From Bacteroidota bacterium (lineage in GTDB: Bacteria > Bacteroidota > Bacteroidia > AKYH767-A > 2013-40CM-41-45), in assembly GCA_016721305.1 (NCBI GenBank), contig JADKIH010000002.1, positions 124,001 through 188,000 on the forward strand: 64,000 bases of DNA, given 5' to 3'. The notes below the pieces were generated by a model. The model did no database searches and was not told where the DNA came from. It was given only the letters and a program-made list of their open reading frames with translations. Positions 47,145-57,800 of this stretch are shown here, in pieces; the first letter of the stretch is position 1, and each line of letters begins with the position of its first letter. The translations under genes and the position numbers were made by a program.

Positions 47145-48362
47145 ATGATGAAGGTCATAATGGCAAATGACTTAACCCATATTTATAAATTGATGTCGAG
47201 ATTATGTTTGGATGATACTCAAAAACCTTCCGGAATGAATAACGATGTTTTACCAAAACAACCGACCTACTATGAGGAGGTTGAAAGAAAAGGATATTCC
47301 CGTCGCGACTTTATTAAGTTTGCAAGTATGATGACTGCGTTCATCGGCTTGGAACAATCTGCCATTGGCCAGGTGATAAAGGCGCTTGAAACTCAACCAC
47401 GGATGCCGGTTATCTGGATGCACTTCCAGGAGTGTACGTGTTGCAGTGAGAGCTTTATTCGCTCTTCACATCCTATTGTTGCAGATATTCTGCTTGATAA
47501 AATTTCGCTGGACTACAGTGAAACTTTAATGGCTGCCTCCGGCACGCAAGCTGAAGCTGCTCTGAAAAACACTTTGGAAAAATACAAAGGTAAATACATC
47601 CTTTGCGTTGAGGGAAGTGTTCCACTGGGAGCCGACGGCGTATACTGTATGATTGGCGGTAAAACATCTCTTCAGATTTTACATGAAGTATCTGAAGGCG
47701 CCGCAGCAATTATTGCCTGGGGATCTTGCGCAAGTAATGGTTGTGTACAATCAGCCAAACCTAATCCGACTCAGGCTACTCCAATTCACAAGATCATTAA
47801 GAACAAACCGATCATTAAAGTTCCGGGCTGTCCTCCAATCGGAGAAGTTATGGCAGGTGTGATTGTTCACTACCTCACATTCGGAAGAATTCCTGAGCTT
47901 GATAATATCGGCCGTCCAAAAGCCTTCTATAGCAAACGTGTTCACGACACATGTTACCGTCGTCCTTTCTTTGACGCAGGTTTATATGTTGAGTCATTCG
48001 ACGACGAGAATGCGAAGAAAGGTTATTGCTTATATAAAGTAGGCTGCAAAGGTCCATCGACTTACAATGCGTGTGGTGTTACAAAATGGAATGGCGGAAC
48101 AAGCTTCCCTATTCAATCGGGTCACCCTTGTATTGGTTGCAGTGAAGAAAACTACTGGGATAATGGTAGAATGTATGAAAGAGGTTCAGCCTTTGCCGGC
48201 TTTGGTATCGAAGCAGATGCCGACACAGTTGGAAAAGTTGCCCTTGTTGCTACAGGCGCTGCGATAGCAGGTCATGCGATTGCCACTAATATCGGCAAAT
48301 CAAAACTGATTCAGAAGAATGAAGAAGAAGGCAGAGAAAGCGAACACGAATTAAAATCATAA
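47145..48362 (+). CDS. Uptake [NiFe]-hydrogenase small subunit, oxygen-tolerant (group 1d-like)
   Basis: 405 residues. Long Tat signal (YSRRDFIKFASMMTAFIGL, twin Arg 53-54) with mature start near residue 81. Proximal-cluster cysteines C97, C99, C100, C195, C200 and C229 match Ralstonia HoxK C17, C19, C20, C115, C120, C149 at an exact offset of 80: the six-Cys [4Fe-3S] signature of oxygen-tolerant enzymes. Distal cluster ligands H267, C270, C295, C301; medial C310, C329, C332. A C-terminal hydrophobic helix (VALVATGAAIAGHAIATN) likely anchors it in the membrane on the periplasmic side. Starts at 47148 or 47160 are also possible. Diverges from the hyp operon. Confidence 0.95.
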   Translation: MMKVIMANDLTHIYKLMSRLCLDDTQKPSGMNNDVLPKQPTYYEEVERKGYSRRDFIKFASMMTAFIGLEQSAIGQVIKALETQPRMPVIWMHFQECTCCSESFIRSSHPIVADILLDKISLDYSETLMAASGTQAEAALKNTLEKYKGKYILCVEGSVPLGADGVYCMIGGKTSLQILHEVSEGAAAIIAWGSCASNGCVQSAKPNPTQATPIHKIIKNKPIIKVPGCPPIGEVMAGVIVHYLTFGRIPELDNIGRPKAFYSKRVHDTCYRRPFFDAGLYVESFDDENAKKGYCLYKVGCKGPSTYNACGVTKWNGGTSFPIQSGHPCIGCSEENYWDNGRMYERGSAFAGFGIEADADTVGKVALVATGAAIAGHAIATNIGKSKLIQKNEEEGRESEHELKS

Positions 48363-48386
48363 TCCACTCCCCATATAACCAAATCT

Positions 48387-50111
48387 ATGAGCAAAAGAAT
48401 TGTTGTCGATCCCGTTACCCGAATCGAGGGACACTTACGAATAGAAGCTGATATTGAAAACGGAAAAATTAAAGATGCATACAGCAGTGGCACAATGGTA
48501 CGCTTGCTGGAAGAAATCTTGCGCGGCAGAGATCCGAGAGATGCATGGGCATTTGTAGGACGTGTTTGCGGCGTTTGTACTTCTATCCATTCATTAACAT
48601 CGGTCCGTTGCGTCGAAGATGCATTGGATATAACTGTACCTGCGAATGCAGAATTAGTGCGGAACATTATGTTCTGCTCTCAATATATGCATGATCACGT
48701 TGTCCATTTCTATCACTTACATGCGATGGACTGGGTAGATGTTGTGAATGCTTTAAAAGCAGATCCTAAAAAAACTTCCGAACTGGCGCAGAGCATTTCG
48801 CACTGGCCGAAAAGTTCACCGGGATATTTCAGCGATATCCAAACGCGAATTAAAAAATTCGTAGATAGCGGACAGTTGGGAATCTTCTCCAACGGATACT
48901 GGGGACACTCAGCTTATAAATTACCGGCAGAAGTAAATCTCATCGGACTTGCTCACTATCTCGAAGCATTAGAATGGCAGAAAGAAATCGTAAAGGTTCA
49001 CGCCATTTTTGGTGGAAAGAATCCGCATCCTAACTATTTAGTAGGTGGTATGGCATGTGCGATTAGCATCGACGATGTAAGCGGATTGAATGCTGAACGT
49101 TTGGCGATGGTTGGTCAATTGCTGAAAGACGGAAAAGAATTTATTGAGCAAGTTTATATTCCGGATCTGATGGCTATTGCTTCATTCTACAAAGACTGGG
49201 GTGCTGTCGGTGGCGGATTAGGTAACTATTTAGTTTATGGTGATCTTCCGACAAATGGTTATCGTGATTTGACCGGTTATAAATTCCCTCAGGGTGCTAT
49301 TCTTAACAAAGACGTGAGTAAAGTTTACGATGTTGATCTGAAAAAAGAAGACGAAGTTCAGGAATACATCACTCACTCATGGTACGAATATAAAGGAGGT
49401 AACGACAAAGGACTTCACCCATGGAAAGGTGAAAGCAAAGTAAAATACAGTGGACCTAAACCTCCGTTCGAACATTTAAATACCAATGAAAAATACAGCT
49501 ACCTGAAAACTCCACGGTGGAAAGGTAATGCGATGGAAGTAGGTCCGCTGGCACGTGTACTCGTTGGCTACGCCAGAGGTCGCGAAGACTTCAAAGCAGT
49601 AGTCGATAAAGCACTCACAGATTTGAATGTACCTATCACTGCCCTCTTCTCTACTCTGGGAAGGACAGCCGCTCGCGGTTTAGAAAGTGTACTGACGGCA
49701 CAGTGGGGATTAGAATTCTTTGATCAGTTATTAGCCAATATAAAGAATGGCGATACAAGAATGGCTGACAGTACGAAATTTGATCCTGCAACATGGCCTA
49801 AGACAGCACTTGGTGTCGGTCATACGGAAGCACCTCGTGGTGCTCTTGCACATTGGATCAATATCGAAGATCAGAAAATTGCCAACTATCAATTAGTCGT
49901 TCCAACGACATGGAATGCTTCGCCAAGAGATAATAACGGAAAGATGTCGGCTTATGAAGCTGCACTTATCGATACCCCTGTGGCAGATGAAACTCAGCCA
50001 CTGGAAATCATTCGTACAATTCACAGCTTCGATCCATGTATGGCTTGTGCAGTGCACTTGTATGACGAAGACGGAAAAACTATTAGCAGAATCAGTGTCG
50101 TAGGCGACTAA
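48387..50111 (+). CDS. Uptake [NiFe]-hydrogenase large subunit
   Basis: Intact 574-residue catalytic subunit, 24 bases after the small subunit. N-terminal nickel ligands C61 and C64 in RVCGVCTSIHSL with H68, PVTRIEGHLRIE at the start, and C-terminal ligands C551 and C554 in DPCMACAVH. Seventeen residues after H557 (LYDEDGKTISR...) form the extension removed by the maturation protease after nickel insertion. Splits H2 on the periplasmic face. All four ligands are cysteine, with no selenocysteine. Confidence 0.96.
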   Translation: MSKRIVVDPVTRIEGHLRIEADIENGKIKDAYSSGTMVRLLEEILRGRDPRDAWAFVGRVCGVCTSIHSLTSVRCVEDALDITVPANAELVRNIMFCSQYMHDHVVHFYHLHAMDWVDVVNALKADPKKTSELAQSISHWPKSSPGYFSDIQTRIKKFVDSGQLGIFSNGYWGHSAYKLPAEVNLIGLAHYLEALEWQKEIVKVHAIFGGKNPHPNYLVGGMACAISIDDVSGLNAERLAMVGQLLKDGKEFIEQVYIPDLMAIASFYKDWGAVGGGLGNYLVYGDLPTNGYRDLTGYKFPQGAILNKDVSKVYDVDLKKEDEVQEYITHSWYEYKGGNDKGLHPWKGESKVKYSGPKPPFEHLNTNEKYSYLKTPRWKGNAMEVGPLARVLVGYARGREDFKAVVDKALTDLNVPITALFSTLGRTAARGLESVLTAQWGLEFFDQLLANIKNGDTRMADSTKFDPATWPKTALGVGHTEAPRGALAHWINIEDQKIANYQLVVPTTWNASPRDNNGKMSAYEAALIDTPVADETQPLEIIRTIHSFDPCMACAVHLYDEDGKTISRISVVGD

Positions 50112-50128
50112 CCTTTTAAAACAAAATT

Positions 50129-50866
50129 ATGGCAAAGAAATATTTGCATATCCATAGATTAAGAAGGGTGTATGTGTGGGAATTGCCGGTAAGAATTTAC
50201 CACTGGTTAAATGCCGCCGTCATCATTGCACTGATTGCAACAGGCTTCTTCATATCTGATCCGTTGGCTCTCATGAGTAACAAGGAAGCTTCCAATCAGT
50301 TTACGATGGGCTGGTTCAGATACATTCACTTCATCGCTGCCTATTTATTCTTCTTCAACTTTATCTTCCGCCTCTATTGGGGATTCGTTGGAAATAAATA
50401 TGCCAACTGGCGTCAGTTCATTCCTATCTCCGGAAGGTTCTTCAAGGAAATGTGGACGGTATTCAAGATCGACATCCTGATGCTTAAGAAAAACGGAAAG
50501 CAGCAAGATCACCTGAGCGTTGGACATAATGCAATGGCAGGATTCATTTACTTCCTTACTTTCATTATGTTTTTAGTACAGTGTTTAACAGGCTTCGGCC
50601 TTTATGCAGGAACAAGTAACTGGTGGCTTCCGAAATTATTTGCCTGGGTACCGGCTGTATTCGGGGGAGATATTCTGACTCGTCAGATTCACCATTGGTC
50701 AATGTGGTTCTTCATCCTGTTCGCTGTGATTCACGTTTACCTCGTATTCTATCACGACTACGTTGAAGGCAGAGGAGAAATCAGCAGTATGGGTGGTGGA
50801 TGGAAATTCATCGAAGAAGATGTGTTTGAGAAAAACAAACATCATACTCCAAATCCTGAAAAATAA
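50129..50866 (+). CDS. Hydrogenase b-type cytochrome subunit (HyaC/HupC-like)
   Basis: 245 residues with four main transmembrane helices: WLNAAVIIALIATGFFI, YIHFIAAYLFFFNFIFRLYW, FIYFLTFIMFLVQCLTGFGLY and HHWSMWFFILFAVIHVYLVF. Opening VYVWELPVRIYHWLNA and the histidines in these helices are the haem ligands of the HyaC family. It anchors the hydrogenase and passes electrons to the quinone pool. 17 bases after the large subunit. Confidence 0.93.
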   Translation: MAKKYLHIHRLRRVYVWELPVRIYHWLNAAVIIALIATGFFISDPLALMSNKEASNQFTMGWFRYIHFIAAYLFFFNFIFRLYWGFVGNKYANWRQFIPISGRFFKEMWTVFKIDILMLKKNGKQQDHLSVGHNAMAGFIYFLTFIMFLVQCLTGFGLYAGTSNWWLPKLFAWVPAVFGGDILTRQIHHWSMWFFILFAVIHVYLVFYHDYVEGRGEISSMGGGWKFIEEDVFEKNKHHTPNPEK

Positions 50867-50887
50867 TTCGCTCTCAAATTCTCTGCA

Positions 50888-51394
50888 ATGAAGCAAAACC
50901 TATTTCCAAAAAGCACTCTCATTCTCGGCATCGGAAATTACCTGATGGGCGATGAAGGCATTGGCGTTCATCTTGCAAATCGAATGGAAAGCCAGATGCT
51001 TCCCGAAGGCGTCGAAGTTCTGGATGGCGGAACAGGCGGATTTCATCTGTTGGAATACTTTGAGAAATACGATCATGTTATTTTGGTTGATGCGACACTC
51101 GACAATAACACTCCCGGCACAATCCGTCTGATCAAACCAAAGTTTGCCAAAGACTTCCCTCCTGCCATGAGTACTCATGACATCGGAATGAAGGATTTGA
51201 TTAGCGCCTTGCAGATCTTGGGCAAGATGCCTGAAATTGATTTACTGGTTGTCAGTATTGAGAGTATTCAGCAACAAGGTATCGAGTTGACACCTGAAAT
51301 TGAGTGCATCGTTCCGAATCTAATAGATCAGGTCAAGCAACTACTCCTTAAATATCATGGCGAATTGCCCGTACCCGAATTAACAGCATTTTAA
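50888..51394 (+). CDS. Hydrogenase maturation endopeptidase (HyaD/HupD family)
   Basis: 168 residues. Nickel-sensing residues E23 (GNYLMGDEGIGVHLA), D68 (ILVDATLD) and H97 (STHDIG) align with E16, D62 and H93 of E. coli HybD. It cleaves the large-subunit C-terminus after His once nickel is inserted. Last gene of the plus-strand hydrogenase operon, followed by a terminator. Confidence 0.94.
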   Translation: MKQNLFPKSTLILGIGNYLMGDEGIGVHLANRMESQMLPEGVEVLDGGTGGFHLLEYFEKYDHVILVDATLDNNTPGTIRLIKPKFAKDFPPAMSTHDIGMKDLISALQILGKMPEIDLLVVSIESIQQQGIELTPEIECIVPNLIDQVKQLLLKYHGELPVPELTAF

Positions 51395-51417
51395 AAGATT
51401 ACCTATTCAAAATCATC

Positions 51418-51452
51418 AAAGTCCGGCAAACCCCTTTTGTCGGACTTTTTTT
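51418..51452 (+). terminator. Terminator of the hydrogenase operon
   Basis: Stem AAAGTCCGGCAAA / TTTTGTCGGACTTT with one G-U pair and a short C-rich loop, followed by seven T, 24 bases after the maturation protease stop. Confidence 0.88.
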
Positions 51453-51625
51453 GCTTCTAGCAATCTTTAGTCTATTAATTAGACTAAAATAAAATAGGTT
51501 TTTGAAATAAACAGGCCTTCTTTTCAGCCGACACCGCATTTTTGCATTAAAAAAGCCCGGCATAACAAACAATTTGGTGCATTGTTCATCATTTTTTAAG
51601 AGAAATTTAACAAATAAATTTTTAC

Positions 51626-51662
51626 GGAAACTTTCAATCTGAAAATAGTTTCCATAGTTTTG
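51626..51662 (+). promoter_or_regulatory. Candidate TetR operator overlapping a promoter
   Basis: Inverted repeat GGAAACT (51626-51632) / AGTTTCC (51647-51653) with a 14-base centre, directly followed by a TAnnTTTG -7 box TAGTTTTG (51655-51662). Repressor bound here would cover the -33 region. The TetR ATG is at 51685. No exact TTG at -33. Confidence 0.6.
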
Positions 51663-51684
51663 CGCCGCAATTGAGACAATTAAG

Positions 51685-52302
51685 ATGATCAGCACCGAAG
51701 ACAGAATCGTGAATGAAGCCGGAGAATTATTCTTCCGACATGGCATTCGTACCATTACGATGGACGATATCGCTTCAAAAATGGCTATTTCCAAAAAGAC
51801 CATCTACCAGTACTTTGAAGACAAGGATATGCTTGTGAAGTCTTTTGCCCAAAAGGCTTTGACTACTCAACTGGAAGAGATGCACACGATTCGTAAGCAG
51901 AGTGAAGACGCTATTGATGAGATCATGAAAACAATGACTCATCTAGGAATTTTTCTGAATCGTGTCAATCCGGCTTTTTTCCTGGACATGCAGAAACATC
52001 ACCCGTCGACATGGAATATGTTCCGCATATTTAGAGAGAAAGAACTCGTTCAGTTTGTCGAAGACAATTTAAGAAGAGGAATTAAGCAAGGGCTGTACAG
52101 AGAAAATCTCAAAGTCAAAATTCTTGCCCGAATGCGCCTTGAAGAATCCGAAATGGGTTTCAATCAGGACATCTTCCCTCCTCAGCATTTCAATGTAGTC
52201 GATGTTCAGATCACCATGCTTGATCATTTCCTGCACGGCATTCTTAGTTTAAAAGGCCTCAAATTACTCAGCAAATACCAACTCCTCTCCAAAGAAAACT
52301 AA
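51685..52302 (+). CDS. TetR/AcrR-family transcriptional regulator
   Basis: Intact 205 residues. N-terminal helix-turn-helix: EAGELFFRHGIRTITMDDIA then SKMAISKKTIYQYFEDKDMLV, the classic TetR DNA-binding motif. The ligand domain (residues about 60-205) has no assignable ligand. 42 bases upstream of the tolC gene on the same strand, so it probably represses itself and the export operon through the palindrome at 51626-51653. Confidence 0.92.
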   Translation: MISTEDRIVNEAGELFFRHGIRTITMDDIASKMAISKKTIYQYFEDKDMLVKSFAQKALTTQLEEMHTIRKQSEDAIDEIMKTMTHLGIFLNRVNPAFFLDMQKHHPSTWNMFRIFREKELVQFVEDNLRRGIKQGLYRENLKVKILARMRLEESEMGFNQDIFPPQHFNVVDVQITMLDHFLHGILSLKGLKLLSKYQLLSKEN

Positions 52303-52344
52303 CTTTTTAAAAAATATAAATACGTCAAAAGCGTCGTTCTCCTT

Positions 52345-53682
52345 ATGAAAAACACACTCACAAGCCTACTACTCTTATTTTCGGTAGTCGCTTACGGACA
52401 ATCGAGCGATTCCACCTTCCACTTTTCGATCAAACAGGCTGTCGATTACTCATTCGAACATCAGGTCGACATGATGAATGCCAAATTAGATGTTGACATT
52501 TCTACATCGCAGGTCAGGGAAATCACCGGAATGGGATTGCCTCAAATCAATGCCAGTTTCGATGTGAAGGATTTTGTTGAAATCCCTACCTCTTTGATTC
52601 CGGCCGAGTTCTTTGGCGGAGCCCCGGGAACTTATGCAGCAGTGAAGTTTGGAACAAGGTATAATGCTACTGCCGGTGTAACTGCTTCGCAATTGATTTT
52701 CGAACCCTCTTATATAGTAGGCGTTCAGGCTGCCCGAGCTATTAAAGAGCTTTCAAAGAAAAACCTTGAACGCACCAAGCTGGAAACTGCTGTTGCAGTG
52801 ACTAAAGCCTATTACTCATTACTCGTAATGCGCGACCGCAAGAAGGTTGTCGATGCTAATGAAGTTCGTCTCAAAAAACTTCTCGACGATGTGAAAGCAC
52901 TCTACGCAAACGGATTCGTTGAAAAAATCGACGTTGATAGATTACAGGTTACCTATAATAATATGGTATCGGAGCAGGACAACTTCAATCGCTTACTTGA
53001 TCTTACTTTGTCGAATTTGAAATTCCAGATCGGTATCCCTCAGAAATCAAATTTGGAATTGACCGACACTCTGGATACTCAAGCTATCAGCAATTATCTT
53101 ACCCCTAATGATCAGGCCGATCCCGGAAAGCGAATCGAATACTCATTACTTAAATCACAAGAGCGCATTCAGGAATACAACTTAAACATATACAAAGTAC
53201 AATATCTTCCTAGCTTAATTGCCTAAGAAAACCTAAGTACTCAGGCTCAGCGAACCGAATTCGACATCTTCTCTAAAGGCCGTTGGTATCCAACCGGAAT
53301 TATTGGTGCTACACTAACTCTGAATATTTTCGACGGCATGCAAAAAGATTATCGCATTCGTCGTGAGAAGCTAAACCTTCGGAAAATCAACAATCAAATT
53401 GCTGCTTTGGAAGATGGCATCAGACTCGAAGTTGAAAGCAATCGCGCTCAATTGATCAGCGCAATCAGCAGTATGAAAATTCAATCGGAGAACTTAGAGC
53501 TTGCAAACAATGTTGCCAAAACAACTAAAGTAAAATATGAACAAGGAGTGGGCAGCAACACAGAGTTGCTTGATGCAGAAACTTCATTAAAAGAAGCTCA
53601 ATACAATTACTACAATGCATTGTACAATGCACTGATTGCAAAAATATCACTAGACAAAGCCTTAGGCAATTTCAAATATTAA
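52345..53682 (+). CDS. TolC-family outer-membrane efflux channel (in-frame TAA at 53224-53226)
   Basis: About 445 codons. Signal peptide MKNTLTSLLLLFSVVAYGQ, then two OEP repeats: first with VDYSFEHQVDMMNAKLDV...TAVAVTKAYYSLLVMRDRK, second with RLEVESNRAQLISAISSMKI and KYEQGVGSNTELLDAETSLKEAQYNYYNALYN. The reading frame is the same on both sides of a TAA within LPSLIA-(stop)-ENLSTQAQ; the family usually has S-A-x-G-N here, so two or three base errors would explain it. TolC channels connect to RND or ABC pumps across the periplasm. First gene of the pump operon. Confidence 0.85.
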
Positions 53683-53714
53683 TAAAAACCACACATCTAC
53701 AACAAAATCTATAT

Positions 53715-54833
53715 ATGAAAAAGATCACCACTTTCCTCCTACTTACAACTTTGCTTTTTTCATGCGCAAAGCAGTCGGACCGAGATGCTAAAAAAGCAGA
53801 ACTCGATAAGCTCAAAAAAGAGCAAGCCGATTTGAAAGAAAAAATCTTAAAACTCGAGAGCGAGCTTTCTGCCGGCGACAGTACGGTGGAGAAATCAAAG
53901 CTTGTCGGCATAACAGAAATGCTTCCGGCTCCATTTAGTCATTACATCGAGATTCAGGCAAAGGTTGAAGGCGACCAGGATATCACCGTTAGCTCTGAAA
54001 GCGCAGGTAATGTTACCTCAATTGCCGTACAGGCAGGTGACCGTGTGAGTAAAAATCAATTACTCGCCACAATCGATGATAAAATTATTCGTCAGGGGAT
54101 TTCCGAATTACAAACACAGCTCGATTTGGCGACTCAGGTTTACAGTCGTCGCAAAAATTTGTGGGATCAGAAAATAGGAAGTGAAATCGATTTCCTCTCT
54201 GCGAAAGCAACGAAAGAAGCACTTGATCATCGCATGGCAAGTTTGCAGGAGCAATTAGATCTTACACGCATCAAATCACCTATCGATGGAATCGTTGACG
54301 AAGTAATTCTGAAAGTCGGTCAAACAGTAGCACCCGGAATGCCGGCAATGCACGTTGTGAACCTTAGCGCATTGAAAGTAAAAGGCGAAGTTGCTGAATC
54401 ATTCATCAGCCATGTAAATAAAGGCGACGATGCCATACTCTACTTCCCTGACGAACATAAAGAGGTCAATGTAAAACTTGACTACTCAGGAAACCGAATC
54501 AATCCGGTCAACCGAACATTCAATGTAGAAGTACGACTTAACTCCAAACAAGGTGATTTCAGACCGAATATGATTGCCATTATGAAAATTGTAGACTACA
54601 AAAATGCCAATGCGTTTACAATTCCTCTTACTGCAGTGCAGAAATCAGGTGATGGAGAATTTGTATACGTTGCTGCTGAAGAAAAAGGCAAATTGATTGC
54701 AAAAAGAAAAACGGTGCAGACCGGACTTATCTATAATGGCGTTGCTGAAATTAAATCAGGCATTGAAAAAGGCGACAAAGTTATCACCAGTGGTTACCTG
54801 AACGTGGTTGAGGGAGATGAAATCGAACTTTAA
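53715..54833 (+). CDS. RND efflux periplasmic adaptor (MFP), lipoprotein
   Basis: Intact 372 residues. Lipobox ending at C17 (LLFSC), an N-terminal coiled-coil segment rich in Lys/Glu (residues 24-55), lipoyl/barrel-sandwich halves (ITVSSESAGNVTSIAVQAGDRV and RIKSPIDGIVDEVILKVGQTV), and the membrane-proximal domain near the end (GVAEIKSGIEKGDKVITSG). Bridges the inner-membrane RND pump and TolC. 32 bases after tolC, 56 before the pump. Confidence 0.92.
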   Translation: MKKITTFLLLTTLLFSCAKQSDRDAKKAELDKLKKEQADLKEKILKLESELSAGDSTVEKSKLVGITEMLPAPFSHYIEIQAKVEGDQDITVSSESAGNVTSIAVQAGDRVSKNQLLATIDDKIIRQGISELQTQLDLATQVYSRRKNLWDQKIGSEIDFLSAKATKEALDHRMASLQEQLDLTRIKSPIDGIVDEVILKVGQTVAPGMPAMHVVNLSALKVKGEVAESFISHVNKGDDAILYFPDEHKEVNVKLDYSGNRINPVNRTFNVEVRLNSKQGDFRPNMIAIMKIVDYKNANAFTIPLTAVQKSGDGEFVYVAAEEKGKLIAKRKTVQTGLIYNGVAEIKSGIEKGDKVITSGYLNVVEGDEIEL

Positions 54834-54889
54834 TCTCTCTGACACTTTTCATTCATCAAATTTAAACACACGTTAATCATTGCACAACT

Positions 54890-57800
54890 ATGCAAGACAA
54901 ACATCCAGAATTCAAGCCCTCCAGTTGGGTCATAAAAAATAAAGTTGCCGCTTGGGTACTCACCTTGATTTTGGCAATCTATGGGGTAAATTCCTATATC
55001 GCTTTACCTAAAGAAAGCTTCCCTGATATTACTCTGCCAAATATCTATATCAGTGTTATCTACCCGGGTACCTCTCCTAAAGATATGGAGAACCTTATCG
55101 TTCGCCCAATCGAAAAAGAATGTAAGAGCATTGCAGGAGTAAAGAAAATCAAGAGCAACTCGCTTCAAGATTACTGTAATGTTGTCGTGGAATTTAATTC
55201 CGATGTCAACACCGACATTGCCAAAGAGAAAGTAAAAGACGCCGTAGATAAAGCCAAAAGAGATTTACCGAAAGATCTGAAGAATGATCCTGAAATCATG
55301 GACATCAACTTCTCTGACCTTCCGGTGATGCAGATTAACATTTCCGGCGATTACGATTTGAACCGACTGAAAAAATATGCTGACGATGCTAAAGAAAAGC
55401 TCGAGAGCATGAAGGAAATCAAGAAGGTTGAAATTATCGGCGCACTGGAAAGAGAAATTCAGATCAACGTCGACATGATGAAAATGCAGGCGGCAGGACT
55501 CTCTATGGGAGATATTGCCCGTGCAGTACAAACCGAAAACCTGACAATCCCCGGCGGATCAGTTCGAATGGAAGGTACGCGACGTTCTTTGAGCGTAACA
55601 GGTGAATTCAAAAATGTCGATGAGTTGAACAATATCATCATCAAAAGTATCAACGGGAGCCCTGTTTACCTGAAAGAGATTGCAAGTGTTGTAGATAGTT
55701 ACAAGGAGCAGGAAAGTTTTGCTCGCTTGAACAAGAAGAACGTTATTACTCTCAACATCATTAAGCGAAAAGGTGAAAACCTGATCGAAGCTTCTGACAA
55801 AATTCAGGCTTTGGTTGCTGACATGCATAAAACGATTTGGCCGAAAGATCTTACTGTTACAACTACAGGAGATCAGAGTGAGCAAACAAGAATGACTTTG
55901 CACGATTTGATTAATACGATCATTATCGGCTTCGTTCTTGTATTACTCGTACTGATGTTCTTCATGGGGGCTACCAATGCCTTCTTCGTTGCCTTATCGG
56001 TTCCATTATCCATGTGCCTTGCATTTATGGTGATGCCAAGTCTGGGCTTCTCACTGAACATGATTGTACTCTTCTCTTTCCTTTTGGCACTTGGTATTGT
56101 GGTCGATGATGCTATCGTAGTAATCGAAAACACACACCGTCTCTTTGCAAACGGAAAAAGAAGTATTGTTGAAGCCGCTAAGATGGCCGCCGGAGAAGTA
56201 TTCCTACCTGTTCTTTCAGGAACACTAACTACCCTGGCACCATTCTTCCCTCTCCTATTCTGGAAAGGTGTCATCGGAAAATTCATGTTCTTCCTTCCGG
56301 TTACTCTGATTGTAACACTTACCGCTTCACTTTTGGTCGCGTACCTGATCAATCCGGTTTTCGCCGTTACATTCATGAAGCCTCATAAATATGATGCTCA
56401 TTACGAAAACAAATCAGTAAAACCTTCCTTAATCATTTTAGGAATCTGTATCGTACTTGGATATTTTATCAATGTAGGAGTCGGAAATTTCGCTGTGCTT
56501 GCTCTTTTATTATGGCTTCTTAATCACTATTGGTTGCGCAAGAAACTCAAAAACTTCCAGGAGAAAATCTGGCCGGCTTTTCAAAATAAATATCGATACA
56601 TCCTTGTTTGGTGCCTCAATCGCCCCGCAACATTATTACTCAGCGTCATCGGACTCTTCATCTTCTCCTTCATCATGATTGGTGTCAGAAATGGCGGAGT
56701 TAGTTTCTTCCCGAAAGCGGATCCGAATTTCGTGTACGTTTATACGAGCTTGCCTGTAGGAACAGATCAAAACTACACAGACTCTATTACTAAAATCGTA
56801 GAAGACCGCGTTTACAAAGCGCTTGATTGGCCTAACAATGATCTCGTGAAATCGGTTATTTCAAATGTAACGATTGGTGTAACTGACCCGCAAGACGAAG
56901 ATCAGGGTGCTTATCCGAATAAGAGCAAGGTTTCTGTTGCCTTTGTAGAATTTGGCAAACGCCATGGAAAATCAACTGCAGATTATCTCGATAAAATTCG
57001 CGAATCCGTTAAAGGTATTCCGGGCGCCGAAATTACTGTAGCTCAAGAGCAAGGTGGACCTCCTGTAGGAAAACCGGTTAATATCGAGATAAGTGGCGAT
57101 AAATATGAAGACCTAGTAACAGTTAGCAGAGCACTCAAACGCAATCTCGACTCATTGAAAATCGAAGGTGTGGAAGAACTACGAAGTGATCTGCAAGATA
57201 AAAAGCCTCAAATTGTATTTGATATCGATCGTGAAAGAGCTAATCGTGAAGGAATCTCTACCTACTCCATCGGAAATGAAATTTTCATGGGCGTGTTAGG
57301 CACGGATATTTCTAAATACCGTGACGCGAATGACGATTATAACATTGTGATCAAATATCAGGATGAACAACGATACAATATTGACAAATTAAGAAATCTC
57401 AAAATATTGTATCGTGATATGGCCATGGGTGGACTAATTCGTAGTGTACCACTCTCTGCCTTTGCCGATGTAAAATATTCTGATACTTATGGAGTCATTA
57501 AAAGAAAAAATCAGAAACGTGTGGTGACGGTTTCGTCCAACGTACTTACGGGATATAACGAGAACGTTATTGTACACGAAGTTCAGCATGCACTCAACAG
57601 CTTTGTCGCTCCGGAAGGAGTTACAATTAAGATGACCGGAGCGCAGGAAGAACAAGCAGAGACGCAAGCCTTCCTCGGATGGGCCGGTCTTATGGCAATC
57701 CTTCTCATGCTTCTTATTTTGATCATTCAGTTTAACTCGGTAAGTAAAATGTTGATCATCCTTGCCGAAATTGTGTTCAGTTTGATCGGTGTCTTCCTTG

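Noticed and set aside
55873..56376. A 167-codon minus-strand frame inside the RND pump gene
   Set aside because: Antisense to the conserved membrane region of the pump; Asn/Thr/Lys-rich noise.
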